Shown: positions 24,091-33,631 of the stretch, one piece after another
How positions within the stretch are numbered: the stretch's first letter is position 1
Layout of the letters: the number at the start of each line of letters is the position of its first letter
Made by a program: the position numbers and the translations under genes
Source of the DNA: 73-13 sp035556075
GTDB lineage: Bacteria; Actinomycetota; Actinomycetes; Actinomycetales; Microbacteriaceae
DNA length: 64,000 nucleotides
NCBI GenBank assembly: GCA_035556075.1
Contig: DATMFQ010000014.1
Span: 70,393-134,392, forward strand
Direction of reading: 5' to 3'
The notes under the pieces: model-generated
Seen by the model: only the letters and a program-made list of their open reading frames with translations
The model's database searches: none
What the model was told of the DNA's origin: nothing

Positions 24091-25860
24091 TCATCCAAGG
24101 TCACCCGGCGCCACAAACGGCGCGGGGTCGTCCATGCGCACCCGCAGGGTCGGTGCCGCCGCACCGCGCGGGCGGCGGCCCGCCGCATGGCGGAGGATCT
24201 CGGTGCGCAGCGCCCCCGCCACCGCCGGACCACGCCGGTAGTCGAATCGCACGATCGTCCGGAGCAGACCGTCCTCGAGCTCGACCGGGGCGATGACGTC
24301 GTCTCCCGGGATGCCCGCCGCCGAGATGGCCGCATCGACCGCGGCTGGGCGACCCGTCAGCGTCGCCGTGCGCACCGCCGGCGGCATCCGCACAGCGCGG
24401 CGATCGGCCAGCTCCTCGGCCGCGAGCTCCGGCAGGCGCCACGCCGCGAAGTCGCGGGCGAGCGGACCGGTGACGCCAACGAGCACGACCCGGGCCCCCG
24501 GCGCGGCGAGTGCCGCCGCATTCGCCCAGTTCCGGACACCGTCCTCCACGACTCGCAGCGACTCCCGCGCGAGCATCCGCTCACCGTCCAGCAGCAGCAC
24601 GGCGCGATACCCGCCGGCCGCGACCGGCTCCGCCCCGCGCGTGGCGATGACGAGCGCGGGGGCGTCCTCGACCTCCCGGACCGGGTGGGCGGCATCGGCG
24701 ACGATGACCCGCGCATTCGGGAATGCCCGGCCGAGATCCGCCGCCGTCCGCACGCTCCCGCCGGGTGCCTCCTCGCCCGGTCGCGCCACCTGGACGAGCA
24801 CGGGACCGTCACGGATCGCCTCCGCGGCGATCCGCCACGCGGACGAGGGGATGCGGGCGAGCTCAGCGAGCCGCTCCGCCCCGACCTGAAGTCCCGTCGG
24901 CAACACGTCCGGCGCGACCCGGGTGCTCGGGCGGACCGGACGACACCAGCCGATCTCGACGAGCCGCTGCGCATCCGTGCTCGGCGCGTGGGCGAGCAGC
25001 ACGAGTGCTGCGCCCTGCTGCTCCTGCCGCAGCAGCGCGGCCTCGCGGGGGTGCAGCCCGGGCGCGAGCGGCTCCCGGAGGGCCGGATCACCGTCGTCCC
25101 ACACGAGCACGAGGCCCAGTCGCTCGGCCGGTGCGTACACCGCCGAGCGGTTGCCGACGATGAGCAGACCGGACTCGAGCCGAGCCCGCAGGAATGCGCG
25201 ATAGCGCTCGCCCGGCGTCTGATCCGAATCCAGGCGGACGATGCGTTCGGGCGGGAGCACCGCCGCCGCGGCCGCCAGGAGTCGCTCGATGTCACGGGCG
25301 TCCGGCAGCACCGCGATCGCGGTGCGCCCCGCCGCCAGCACCTGCGACGCCAACTGGGTCGCGGTGTGGGCCCAGGCGAGTGGGCGCGGCACCGCCTGCA
25401 CGACGAGCCGCTCCCCCGCAACGATCGCGGCAGCCAGCGCAGGCGGATAGTCGGTGATCGGCAGTGCCTCGAACGGCGTCGCCGCGGGCGCGTCGGCCGT
25501 CAGGACGGCTCGCTCGACGCGGACCTGACGCTTCGGGATCGCCAGCCGCAGCACATCCGAGGCTACCCCGACGCTGCGATCGGCGGCACCCCGCGCGAGG
25601 CGCCACACCTCGGGCGCGAGCACTGATACCGGGGAGACGAGCTCCTCGATCTCGGCGAGCGGACCGTCATAGTCGGATCGCGCCACGACCTCGACGACGA
25701 AGCCGTCCATGATGCGCCGCTGCGCCCGCACGGGGACCCGCACCCGGACCCCGGGCGTGAGGTCGGCCACAAGCGCCGCCGGCACCCGGTAGTCAAAGAG
25801 CCGGTCGAGCTGCGGCAGCGGCGAATCGAGGAGGACTCGGGCGACCGACCCGTCGGTCAC
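24091..25860 (-). CDS. priA: PriA-like primosomal protein, helicase motifs degenerate
   Basis: Replication-restart protein by position and overall similarity; 589 residues. The N-terminal 3'-DNA-binding domain is recognisable (FDYRVPAALVADLTPGVRVRVP). The helicase core lacks a Walker A GxGKT, the DEEH box reads WDDGD, and the four zinc-binding cysteine pairs of canonical PriA are missing. Such PriA forms occur across actinobacteria and probably cannot hydrolyse ATP, leaving a structural or DNA-binding role (inference). It overlaps the metK stop by four bases. Confidence 0.88.
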   Translation of the reverse strand: MTDGSVARVLLDSPLPQLDRLFDYRVPAALVADLTPGVRVRVPVRAQRRIMDGFVVEVVARSDYDGPLAEIEELVSPVSVLAPEVWRLARGAADRSVGVASDVLRLAIPKRQVRVERAVLTADAPAATPFEALPITDYPPALAAAIVAGERLVVQAVPRPLAWAHTATQLASQVLAAGRTAIAVLPDARDIERLLAAAAAVLPPERIVRLDSDQTPGERYRAFLRARLESGLLIVGNRSAVYAPAERLGLVLVWDDGDPALREPLAPGLHPREAALLRQEQQGAALVLLAHAPSTDAQRLVEIGWCRPVRPSTRVAPDVLPTGLQVGAERLAELARIPSSAWRIAAEAIRDGPVLVQVARPGEEAPGGSVRTAADLGRAFPNARVIVADAAHPVREVEDAPALVIATRGAEPVAAGGYRAVLLLDGERMLARESLRVVEDGVRNWANAAALAAPGARVVLVGVTGPLARDFAAWRLPELAAEELADRRAVRMPPAVRTATLTGRPAAVDAAISAAGIPGDDVIAPVELEDGLLRTIVRFDYRRGPAVAGALRTEILRHAAGRRPRGAAAPTLRVRMDDPAPFVAPGDLG

Positions 25861-27059
25861 AGTCCGGCGGCCACCCGCAACTCATCGACGCGGTCGGTCC
25901 GCTCCCAGGTGAAGCCGGGCAGCTCGCGACCGAAGTGCCCGAAGGCTGCGGTCGGCTGATACTGCACGACGTCCTGGTCGATGAGCTGGAGGTCGCGCAC
26001 GATCGCGGCGGGCCGCAGATCGAAGACCTCGCGCAGCGCGCTCGTGAGCCGCGACAGTGGTACCCGCTCGGTGCCGAACGCCTCGACGTACAGTCCGACA
26101 GGCGCGGCCTTGCCGATCGCATACGCGACCTGGACCTCGAGCCGGTCGGCAAGCCCCGCCGCCACCGCATTCTTGGCCACCCAGCGCATCGCGTAGGCAG
26201 CCGAACGGTCCACTTTGGACGGGTCCTTGCCGCTGAACGCACCACCACCGTGGCGCGCGGCGCCACCGTAGGTGTCGACGATGATCTTGCGGCCGGTGAG
26301 TCCCGCGTCCCCGTGCGGCCCACCGATCTCGAAGATGCCGGTCGGGTTGATGAGGTGCTCCTTGCCGGAGTGCGGCAGGTCGACGGTCTCGAGCACCGGG
26401 TCGATGACGACCTCGGCGATCTGGTGCCGGAGATCGGCGAGTGTCACACTCGGGGCGTGCTGCGTCGAGAGCACCACCGTGTCGATCGTCGCGGGTGTCG
26501 TGCCGTCGTAGCCGATCGTGACCTGGGTCTTGCCGTCGGGTCGCAGGAAGTCGAGCTCGCCGCTGCGCCGGACGGCCGAGAGGCGCTCCGCGAGCCGATG
26601 GGCGAGCCAGATCGGCAGTGGCATGAGCGACGGCGTCTCATTCGTCGCATAGCCGAACATGATGCCCTGGTCTCCGGCGCCCTGCCGATCGAGATCGTCG
26701 AGCGAGCCGAATTCGCGCGCCTCCTGCGCGGCATCGACGCCCTGGGCGATATCGGCCGACTGCGAGCCGATCGAGATCTCGACGCCGCAGGCCCGGCCAT
26801 CGAACCACACCTCGGAGGAGTCGTAGCCGATCCCGAGCACCGTGTCCCGGACGATCTTGTTGATGTCCGTGTAGCCCTTGGTCGTCACCTCGCCGGCGAC
26901 GTGGACCAGCCCCGTCGTCACCATCGTCTCGACCGCGACTCGCGCGCCGGGGTCCTGACGCAGCATGTCGTCGAGGATCGCGTCCGAGATCTGGTCGCAC
27001 ATCTTGTCGGGGTGTCCCTCGGTGACGGACTCCGAGGTGAACAGTCTGAGTTCGCTCAA
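25857..27059 (-). CDS. metK: S-adenosylmethionine synthase
   Basis: Makes SAM from methionine and ATP. 400 residues with the family signatures GHPDK near the N-terminus, GAGDQGIMFGYA and GGGAFSGKDPSKVDRSAAY, the latter carrying the phosphate and K+ ligands. It overlaps the coaBC stop at its start, leaving no room for a SAM riboswitch. It provides SAM for RsmB and RsmE encoded nearby. Confidence 0.98.
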   Translation of the reverse strand: MSELRLFTSESVTEGHPDKMCDQISDAILDDMLRQDPGARVAVETMVTTGLVHVAGEVTTKGYTDINKIVRDTVLGIGYDSSEVWFDGRACGVEISIGSQSADIAQGVDAAQEAREFGSLDDLDRQGAGDQGIMFGYATNETPSLMPLPIWLAHRLAERLSAVRRSGELDFLRPDGKTQVTIGYDGTTPATIDTVVLSTQHAPSVTLADLRHQIAEVVIDPVLETVDLPHSGKEHLINPTGIFEIGGPHGDAGLTGRKIIVDTYGGAARHGGGAFSGKDPSKVDRSAAYAMRWVAKNAVAAGLADRLEVQVAYAIGKAAPVGLYVEAFGTERVPLSRLTSALREVFDLRPAAIVRDLQLIDQDVVQYQPTAAFGHFGRELPGFTWERTDRVDELRVAAGL

Positions 27060-28291
27060 TGCTTCTTCCTTAGTTCGACGACGACGTCGAGCACACTACT
27101 GGCGACCACCGACTTCGACCCACTCGCCTCAGCGAGGAGGCGACCGGTCGCATCGATCATCGTCACCGCATTCGTCACATCGGCGCCGAAGCCCTCCGAC
27201 CAGCCCACGCGGTTGACGACGAGCGCGTCCGCGCCCTTGCGCGCCGCCTTCGCGGCGGCCAGCTCCGCCAGCCGATCGGGGTCCGCCTCGGTCTCGGCCG
27301 CGAAGCCGACGATCGTCTGGCGCTCGCGGCGATTCGCGACGAGCTCACGCAGGATGTCAGGGTTCTCGACGAGCTGCAGCACGAGCGACTCGCCCTGCTT
27401 CTCCTTCTTGAGCTTCGCGTCGGCCCGGTCGGCGGGCCGGTAGTCGGCGACGGCCGCCGCCATCACGATGACGTCGGCCACCGCGGCCTCGGTCAGCATG
27501 GCCTCCCGCAGCTCGGCGGTCGTGCCGACGTCGACGCGGCGGAGCCCGCTCGGTACGTCGACCTCGAGATGCGCCGCGACGAGCACGACCTCAGCGCCGC
27601 GGGCCTGAGCCGCCAGCGCGAGCTCGACACCCTGTCGGCCGCTCGAACGGTTCCCGATGAATCGCACCGGGTCGATCGGCTCGCGGGTGCCGCCAGCGGC
27701 GACGACGAGACGCACCCCCGCGAGGTCCTTCGGTTGCAGCACCTGGAGCGCGCGTCGGGCGATGTCCGCCGGCTCCGTCATCCGCCCGGGGCCGCTGTCG
27801 GCGCCCGTGAGCTGCCCGGACTCGGGTCCGATGACCGTCACGCCGCGCGCGGTGAGCGTCGCGAGATTCGCGACCGTCGCCGGGTGCTGCCACATCTCCG
27901 TGTGCATGGCCGGCGCGATGACGACGGGGGCGGTCGACGCGAGCACCGAATTCGTCAGCAGGTCGTCGGCGATCCCGGCTGCGAGCTTCGCGATCGTGTT
28001 CGCGGTCGCCGGTGCGATGACGATGAGGTCCGCGCGCTGCCCGAGCGCCACGTGCCGCACCTCGGCGACCCCCTCGTAGAGATCGGTGTGCACCGGTCGT
28101 CGACTGATCGCCTCGAGCGTCGGGCGCCCGACGAATCGCAGTGCCGACTCCGTCGCGATGACCTGGACCTCGTGCCCGGCGAGGACGAATTCGCGCACGA
28201 GTGCGACGGCCTTGTACGCGGCGATCCCGCCCGTGATGCCGACGAGGATGCGTCGCGGGGCGACGCCCGACGCGCCAGGCACCTCGGTCAC
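27056..28291 (-). CDS. coaBC: Bifunctional phosphopantothenoylcysteine decarboxylase/synthetase
   Basis: Two steps of coenzyme A synthesis. The N-terminal FMN decarboxylase CoaC (1-190) has GITGGIAAYKA, the active-site His in EVRHVALG, ATANTIAKLAAGIADDLL and PAMHTEMW. The C-terminal CTP-dependent ligase CoaB (190-411) has AAGGTREPIDPVRFIGNRSSG, AAAVADYRP and KLKKEKQG, typical of the synthetase. 411 residues, GTG start, 13 bases downstream of rpoZ. Order rpoZ-coaBC-metK is conserved in actinobacteria. Confidence 0.97.
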   Translation of the reverse strand: MTEVPGASGVAPRRILVGITGGIAAYKAVALVREFVLAGHEVQVIATESALRFVGRPTLEAISRRPVHTDLYEGVAEVRHVALGQRADLIVIAPATANTIAKLAAGIADDLLTNSVLASTAPVVIAPAMHTEMWQHPATVANLATLTARGVTVIGPESGQLTGADSGPGRMTEPADIARRALQVLQPKDLAGVRLVVAAGGTREPIDPVRFIGNRSSGRQGVELALAAQARGAEVVLVAAHLEVDVPSGLRRVDVGTTAELREAMLTEAAVADVIVMAAAVADYRPADRADAKLKKEKQGESLVLQLVENPDILRELVANRRERQTIVGFAAETEADPDRLAELAAAKAARKGADALVVNRVGWSEGFGADVTNAVTMIDATGRLLAEASGSKSVVASSVLDVVVELRKKH

Positions 28292-28304
28292 CGCCGTCGT
28301 TCGC

Positions 28305-28562
28305 TCACTCGCCGACGCGGCGGAGCTCGAGCTTGTCCTCGTTGATCTCGTGGAGTGCGACCGTCAGCGGCTTGTCGTCGATCGTCGAGTCGACGAGCGG
28401 CCCGACGTTGTCGAAGAGCGAGCCGTCCTGCAGATCCGAGTAGTAGTCATTGATCTGCCGGGCACGGCGGGCCGCGTAGATCACCAGCTGGTACTTCGAG
28501 TCGACGCGCGTGAGGAGCTCGTCGATGGGCGGGTCGATGATCCCGGAAACCTTGTCAGCCAT
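28305..28562 (-). CDS. rpoZ: RNA polymerase omega subunit
   Basis: Assembly and stability subunit of RNA polymerase, 85 residues. IDPPIDELLTRVDSKYQLVIYAARRARQIND is the hallmark helix pair that clamps the beta-prime C-terminus; the longer C-terminal part (PLTVALHEINEDKLE) is the actinobacterial form. Overlaps the end of gmk by 8 bases. Confidence 0.96.
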   Translation of the reverse strand: MADKVSGIIDPPIDELLTRVDSKYQLVIYAARRARQINDYYSDLQDGSLFDNVGPLVDSTIDDKPLTVALHEINEDKLELRRVGE

Positions 28563-29520
28563 GTGTCCTGCCTGTGTTCTGCGCGGCCTGTCGCGGCGCC
28601 TCGGAAGCCTGGGTGCCGTGCGGCACGTCCATCAATTCTACGACCTCGCGCGCGGCGGCGCCGACCTCGGTGTTGATGACCACCCGATCGAACTCCCCCT
28701 TCGCCGCGAGTTCGACCCTCGCGGTGTCGAGCCGACCCTGCTGCTCCTCGTGGGATTCGGTGCCACGGCCGATGAGTCGCTGCACGAGATGCTCCCAGCT
28801 CGGGGGCGCGAGAAAGACGAGCGTCGCCTCCGGCACCTTCGCCCGCACCGAGCGGGCGCCCTGCAGATCGATCTCGAGGAGGACGCGCCGCCCCGCCGCG
28901 ATCGCCGCCTCGACCGGCTCCCGCGGGGTGCCGTACCTGGATCGATTGTGCACCTGCGCCCACTCGAGGAGCTGATCCTCAGCGATGAGCCGATCGAATT
29001 CCTCGTCGCTGACGAAGCGGTAGTGCACCCCGTCGATCTCCCCCGGCCGGGGCCGCCGCGTCGTCGCCGACACGCTGAAGAAGACCTCAGGGTAGTGCTC
29101 CCGGATCACGCCGGAGACCGTCGACTTCCCGACCGCGGTCGGGCCGCTCAGCACGAAGATCGCGTTACCCGGACGCGGCTGCCGGGCACGGAGGAATGCG
29201 CGCAGTCGCGGTCGCTGCCTGGCGCCGAGCCCGCCGACCCGTTTCCGCGGGCTGATCCCGAGCTCGTCGACGAGACGGTCGGCACGCACCCGACCAATAC
29301 CGGGAATGCTCGTGAGCAGCTCGGTGACCCGCAGGCCCGCCTCGGGCGACCCCGGCTCGCGCCACGAGGTCTCCGCGACCTCGAGCGCCGTTCGCTGACC
29401 CGACTCGACCGCGTGCTTGACCGCCGCCCGCGCACGCCGTGCCGCGACCGCCGCCCGTGACGCCGCCGCCCGGTCCGTGTCCGGCGGCGGGGCCGAACGC
29501 CCACTCGTCGCCGGGGTCAT
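28555..29520 (-). CDS. gmk: Guanylate kinase fused to an mIHF-type DNA-binding domain
   Basis: C-terminal part (about 118-321) is guanylate kinase: Walker A GPTAVGKST at 126-134, SATTRRPRPGEIDG, HYRFVSDEEF, then DLQGA. The N-terminal part (about 22-110) matches the actinobacterial integration host factor: ARRARAAVKHAVES, then a helix-hairpin-helix (LLTSIPGIGRVRADRLVDEL) and ISPRKRVGGLGARQR. In mycobacteria mihF and gmk are separate adjacent genes; here they are one 321-residue chain. Start set at the ATG overlapping the pyrF stop (ATGA). Both activities look intact. Confidence 0.94.
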   Translation of the reverse strand: MTPATSGRSAPPPDTDRAAASRAAVAARRARAAVKHAVESGQRTALEVAETSWREPGSPEAGLRVTELLTSIPGIGRVRADRLVDELGISPRKRVGGLGARQRPRLRAFLRARQPRPGNAIFVLSGPTAVGKSTVSGVIREHYPEVFFSVSATTRRPRPGEIDGVHYRFVSDEEFDRLIAEDQLLEWAQVHNRSRYGTPREPVEAAIAAGRRVLLEIDLQGARSVRAKVPEATLVFLAPPSWEHLVQRLIGRGTESHEEQQGRLDTARVELAAKGEFDRVVINTEVGAAAREVVELMDVPHGTQASEAPRQAAQNTGRTHG

Positions 29521-30341
29521 GCCGCGACCCCCGTGGCGCATTCGTCACGGAGCTCGATGAGCCGGGCTCGGAGTCCGTCCGGACCCGCACGGAGTGCGTC
29601 GCGAGCGACGTTGGCGATGACCCGGTCCGTGGCCACGCCGTACCGTGCGCGAAGCTCACGCAGGCGGGCGCCCTGCGCCCCAAAGCCCGGGGCGAGGATC
29701 GGCGTCGTCGGCGCCGCCGCGAGATCGAGCCCGAAGTGCTCGGCGTCAATCGTCGCGCCGATCACGACGCCGTGGCGTGCCGCGTCGACCTCGAGTCCAT
29801 CATTGCGCGACTGCACGTCCCCCAGTATCTCAGCCGCCACCGACACCCCGGACGCGGTGCGGGCGCGCTGCAGCTCGGCCGCCTCCGGGTTCGAGGTCGC
29901 GGCGAGCACAAAGCACTGTTTCCCGTGCGCCTCGGCAAGCTGGAATGCCGGCTCGAGCGACCCGGTCCCCTGATACGCCACGAAGGTCGCGGCGTCGGCC
30001 TCGAGGGGGCTGCCCGGCAGCAGCCAGGCCGCGGCGTAGCCAGCCACCGTCGAGCCGATGTCGCCTCGCTTGCCGTCAGCGATGGTCCACAGCCCTGCCG
30101 CGCGCGCCGCGGCGAGCACCGTCTCCAGCGCCTGGTAGCCGGCGGCACCGAAGCGCTCGAAGAATGCGACCTGCGGCTTGACCACCGCGACGACGTCGAC
30201 CGCCGCCTCGACGGAGCGCAGCCCGAACTCCCGGGCACCGTCGGCAGTATCCGGCAGCCCCCATGCCGTCAGCAGCGGTGCGTGGGGGTCGATGCCGAGA
30301 CACAGCCCCGCCGGGATCCCGCCAGGCCTGCGCGAGGTCAT
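29517..30341 (-). CDS. pyrF: Orotidine-5'-phosphate decarboxylase, type 2
   Basis: Last step to UMP. 274 residues of the longer subfamily 2. Active-site Asp89 and Lys91 are in IADGKRGDIGST; N-terminal LCLGIDPHAPLL and later ILAPGFGAQG bind the substrate. ATG overlaps the carB stop (ATGA). Confidence 0.97.
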   Translation of the reverse strand: MTSRRPGGIPAGLCLGIDPHAPLLTAWGLPDTADGAREFGLRSVEAAVDVVAVVKPQVAFFERFGAAGYQALETVLAAARAAGLWTIADGKRGDIGSTVAGYAAAWLLPGSPLEADAATFVAYQGTGSLEPAFQLAEAHGKQCFVLAATSNPEAAELQRARTASGVSVAAEILGDVQSRNDGLEVDAARHGVVIGATIDAEHFGLDLAAAPTTPILAPGFGAQGARLRELRARYGVATDRVIANVARDALRAGPDGLRARLIELRDECATGVAA

Positions 30342-33300
30342 GCCCGGACCGCCTCCCGTCGCGCCTGGAACTCCTGCAGCGAGGTGACGGTGAGGGCGGT
30401 CTGTGTCGCCTCGAGTGCGGCGACCGCGGCGGACAGCGACGCCATCGTCGTAAACAGCGCCTTGTCCTGCGCGACCGTCGCCATGCGGATCTCGTAGCCG
30501 TCCGCACGCGCCGAACCGCCGGAGGGCGTGTTGACGACGAGATCGACCTCGCCCGCGTTGATGAGATCGACGATCGTCGTCAGCTCCGCATTCATCCGGC
30601 CATCGGACTGCTTGTGCACGATCTCCGCGTCGATCCCGTTTCGCGCGAGCACCATCGCGGTGCCCTCGGTCGCGAGCAACCGGAAGCCCATCCGGCTCAG
30701 CCGGAGCGCCGGGAGGATGATCGCGCGCTTGTCACCATCAGCGACGGAGACGAATGCGGTGCCGGACTTCGGCATGCCACCGTACGCCGCGTCCTGCGAC
30801 TTCGCGAAGGCGAGTGGGAACGTCGCGTCGATGCCCATGACCTCGCCGGTCGAGCGCATCTCGGGCCCGAGCAGCGAGTCGACGACCTTACCCTCGGGGG
30901 TGCGGAATCGCTTGAACGGCAGCACCGCCTCCTTCACCGCGATCGGCGCGTCACGCGGCACGTGCGTGCCATCGACCGCGGGCAGGGTGCCGTCGGCAAT
31001 GAGCGAGGCGATACTCTGCCCGGCCATGACGAGCGAGGCGGCCTTCGCGAGTGGGATGCCGAGCGCCTTCGACACGAAGGGCACGGTGCGGCTCGCCCGC
31101 GGGTTCGCCTCGAGCACGTAGAGCACCCCGCTGCCGACCGCGAACTGCACGTTGATGAGCCCCCGCACGCCGACGCCGGCGGCAATCGCCTCGGTCGCGG
31201 TCCGGACCTCGTCGAGCAGCTCCCGCCCGAGCGTCGTCGGCGGCAGGGTGCACGCCGAGTCGCCCGAGTGCACCCCGGCCTCCTCGATGTGCTCCATGAT
31301 CCCGCCGACGTAGAGGCGTTCGCCGTCGTAGATCGCGTCGATGTCGATCTCGACCGCGTCATCGAGGAATCGGTCGATGAGCAGCGGTGTGCCGGGCGCG
31401 ATGACGACCTGGTCACGCACCCGCGCGAAGTAGTCGCGCAGGCCAGGCCCGTCGTACACGATCTCCATCGCGCGGCCGCCAAGCACGTAGCTCGGTCGCA
31501 CGAGCACGGGGTAGCCGATCTCCGCCGCGATGCGCAGCGCCGCCTCGGGGTCCGTCGCCGTGCCGTGCCGGGGGCTGACGAGCCCCGCGGCCTCGAGGAT
31601 CTCGGAGAACCGCCCACGCTCCTCCGCGAGGTCGATCGCCTCCGGCTGCGTTCCGAGGATCGGGACGCCCGCGTCCTTGAGGCCCTGCGCGAGCCCGAGG
31701 GCGGTCTGGCCGCCGAGGGTGACGATCGCCCCGACGAACTCCCCCGAGGCCGACTCCGCGTGCACGACCTCGAGCACGTCCTCGAGCGTCAACGGCTCGA
31801 AGTAGAGTCGGTCGCTCGTGTCGTAGTCGGTGGACACCGTCTCCGGGTTGCAGTTGATCATGATCGTCTCGTAGCCGGCCTCGGCGAGCGCGAAGGAGGC
31901 GTGGACACAGGAGTAGTCGAACTCGATGCCCTGCCCGATCCGGTTCGGGCCCGAGCCGACGATGACGACCTTGCGGCGCTCACTCGGCGTGACCTCCGTC
32001 TCCGCGTCATAGCTCGAGTAGTGGTACGGCGTCAGGGCCGGGAACTCCCCCGCGCAGGTGTCGACCGTCTTGTACACCGGCCGGAGGTCGAGCGACCAAC
32101 GCAGTTCGCGAAGCTCCTGCTCGGTGACCCCGCGCAGCGCGGCGAGCTGGGCGTCGCCGAAGCCGTGCCCCTTCGCGTGCCGAAGCAGGTCGCGGTCGAG
32201 CGCGGGCGCGGCGGCGACCTCCGCGGCGATCTCGTTGATGAGCACGATCTGGTCGAGGAACCACGGGTCGATGCCGGTCGCGGCATGCAGCTGCTCGACC
32301 GTCGCCCCCGCGCGCAGCGCCTGCTGCACCGTCACGATCCGGCCGTCCGTCGGCACCGCCGCGATCGCGATGAGCTCGTCCGCATCGCCCGGCTCCCCGT
32401 CCCAGTGGAAGGAGCTGCCGCGCTGCTCGAGGGAGCGCAGCGCCTTCTGCAGCGCGGTCGCGTAATTCCGCCCGATCGCCATCGCCTCGCCGACCGACTT
32501 CATGGTCGTCGTCAGCGTCGCGTCCGCGGCGGGGAATTTCTCGAAGGCGAAGCGCGGCACCTTGACGACGATGTAGTCGAGCGTCGGCTCGAAGCTCGCG
32601 GGCGTCACCTTCGTGATGTCGTTCGGGATCTCGTCGAGCGTGTAGCCGATCGCGAGCTTCGCCGCGATCTTCGCGATCGGGAACCCGGTCGCCTTCGAGG
32701 CAAGCGCACTGGATCGCGAGACCCGCGGATTCATCTCGATGACGATGACGCGGCCGGTCGACGGCTCGACCGCGAACTGGATATTGCAGCCACCGGTGTC
32801 GACGCCGACATCACGGATGATCCGAATGGCGATGTCACGCAGGTGCTGAAACTCGCGATCGGTGAGCGTGAGGGCCGGGGCGACGGTAATCGAGTCGCCA
32901 GTGTGCACGCCGACCGGGTCGACGTTCTCGATCGAGCAGACGACGACGCAGTTGTCGACCTGGTCGCGCATGAGCTCGAGCTCGTACTCCTTCCAGCCGA
33001 GGATCGACTCCTCGAGCAGGACCTCGTGGGTCGGCGACTGGTGCAGCCCGTCGGCGACCATGCGCTCGAACTCCTCGACCGTGTACGCGAAGCCCGACCC
33101 AAGCCCGCCCATGGTGTACGACGGCCGCACGACGAGCGGCAGCCCGAGGTCGGCCATCGCAGTCCGGGCCTCCTCGAGCGACTGAACGACATAGGAGCGC
33201 GCGACCTCCGCGCCCGCGGCGATGACGAGGTCCTTGAAGAGCTGGCGGTCCTCGCCGCGCTGGATGGCCTCGACCTTCGCGCCGATCAACTCGACACCGT

Positions 33301-33631
33301 ACTTCTCGAGGATCCCGGCCTCGTGGAGCGCGATCGCCGCATTGAGCGCGGTCTGCCCGCCGAGCGTCGGGAGGATCGCGTCAGGGCGCTCCTTCAGGAT
33401 GATCGCCTCGATGACCTCGCTCGTGATCGGCTCGACGTAGGTCGCGTCAGCGAACCCGGGGTCGGTCATGATCGTTGCGGGGTTCGAGTTGACGAGGATG
33501 ACCCGCACCCCCTCCTCGCGGAGCACGCGGCAGGCTTGGGTGCCCGAGTAGTCGAACTCCGCGGCCTGCCCGATGACGATCGGGCCGGAGCCGATGACGA
33601 GGACCGAGTTGATGTCAGCGCGCTTGGGCAC
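30338..33631 (-). CDS. carB: Carbamoyl-phosphate synthase large chain
   Basis: Makes carbamoyl phosphate for pyrimidine and arginine synthesis with CarA. 1097 residues: the first ATP-grasp half begins INSVLVIGSGPIVIGQAAEFDYSGTQA and the second repeats the theme (VVIVGSGPNRIGQGIEFDYS). ATP-grasp motifs VRPSYTMGGLGSG and VRPSYVLGGRAM are intact, and a C-terminal MGS-like regulatory domain (about 950-1097) follows. GTG start, overlapping carA by 17 bases. Confidence 0.98.
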   Translation of the reverse strand: MPKRADINSVLVIGSGPIVIGQAAEFDYSGTQACRVLREEGVRVILVNSNPATIMTDPGFADATYVEPITSEVIEAIILKERPDAILPTLGGQTALNAAIALHEAGILEKYGVELIGAKVEAIQRGEDRQLFKDLVIAAGAEVARSYVVQSLEEARTAMADLGLPLVVRPSYTMGGLGSGFAYTVEEFERMVADGLHQSPTHEVLLEESILGWKEYELELMRDQVDNCVVVCSIENVDPVGVHTGDSITVAPALTLTDREFQHLRDIAIRIIRDVGVDTGGCNIQFAVEPSTGRVIVIEMNPRVSRSSALASKATGFPIAKIAAKLAIGYTLDEIPNDITKVTPASFEPTLDYIVVKVPRFAFEKFPAADATLTTTMKSVGEAMAIGRNYATALQKALRSLEQRGSSFHWDGEPGDADELIAIAAVPTDGRIVTVQQALRAGATVEQLHAATGIDPWFLDQIVLINEIAAEVAAAPALDRDLLRHAKGHGFGDAQLAALRGVTEQELRELRWSLDLRPVYKTVDTCAGEFPALTPYHYSSYDAETEVTPSERRKVVIVGSGPNRIGQGIEFDYSCVHASFALAEAGYETIMINCNPETVSTDYDTSDRLYFEPLTLEDVLEVVHAESASGEFVGAIVTLGGQTALGLAQGLKDAGVPILGTQPEAIDLAEERGRFSEILEAAGLVSPRHGTATDPEAALRIAAEIGYPVLVRPSYVLGGRAMEIVYDGPGLRDYFARVRDQVVIAPGTPLLIDRFLDDAVEIDIDAIYDGERLYVGGIMEHIEEAGVHSGDSACTLPPTTLGRELLDEVRTATEAIAAGVGVRGLINVQFAVGSGVLYVLEANPRASRTVPFVSKALGIPLAKAASLVMAGQSIASLIADGTLPAVDGTHVPRDAPIAVKEAVLPFKRFRTPEGKVVDSLLGPEMRSTGEVMGIDATFPLAFAKSQDAAYGGMPKSGTAFVSVADGDKRAIILPALRLSRMGFRLLATEGTAMVLARNGIDAEIVHKQSDGRMNAELTTIVDLINAGEVDLVVNTPSGGSARADGYEIRMATVAQDKALFTTMASLSAAVAALEATQTALTVTSLQEFQARREAVRA

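Noticed and set aside
27056..27120. SAM riboswitch before metK
   Set aside because: metK overlaps coaBC by four bases, so there is no leader to hold one.
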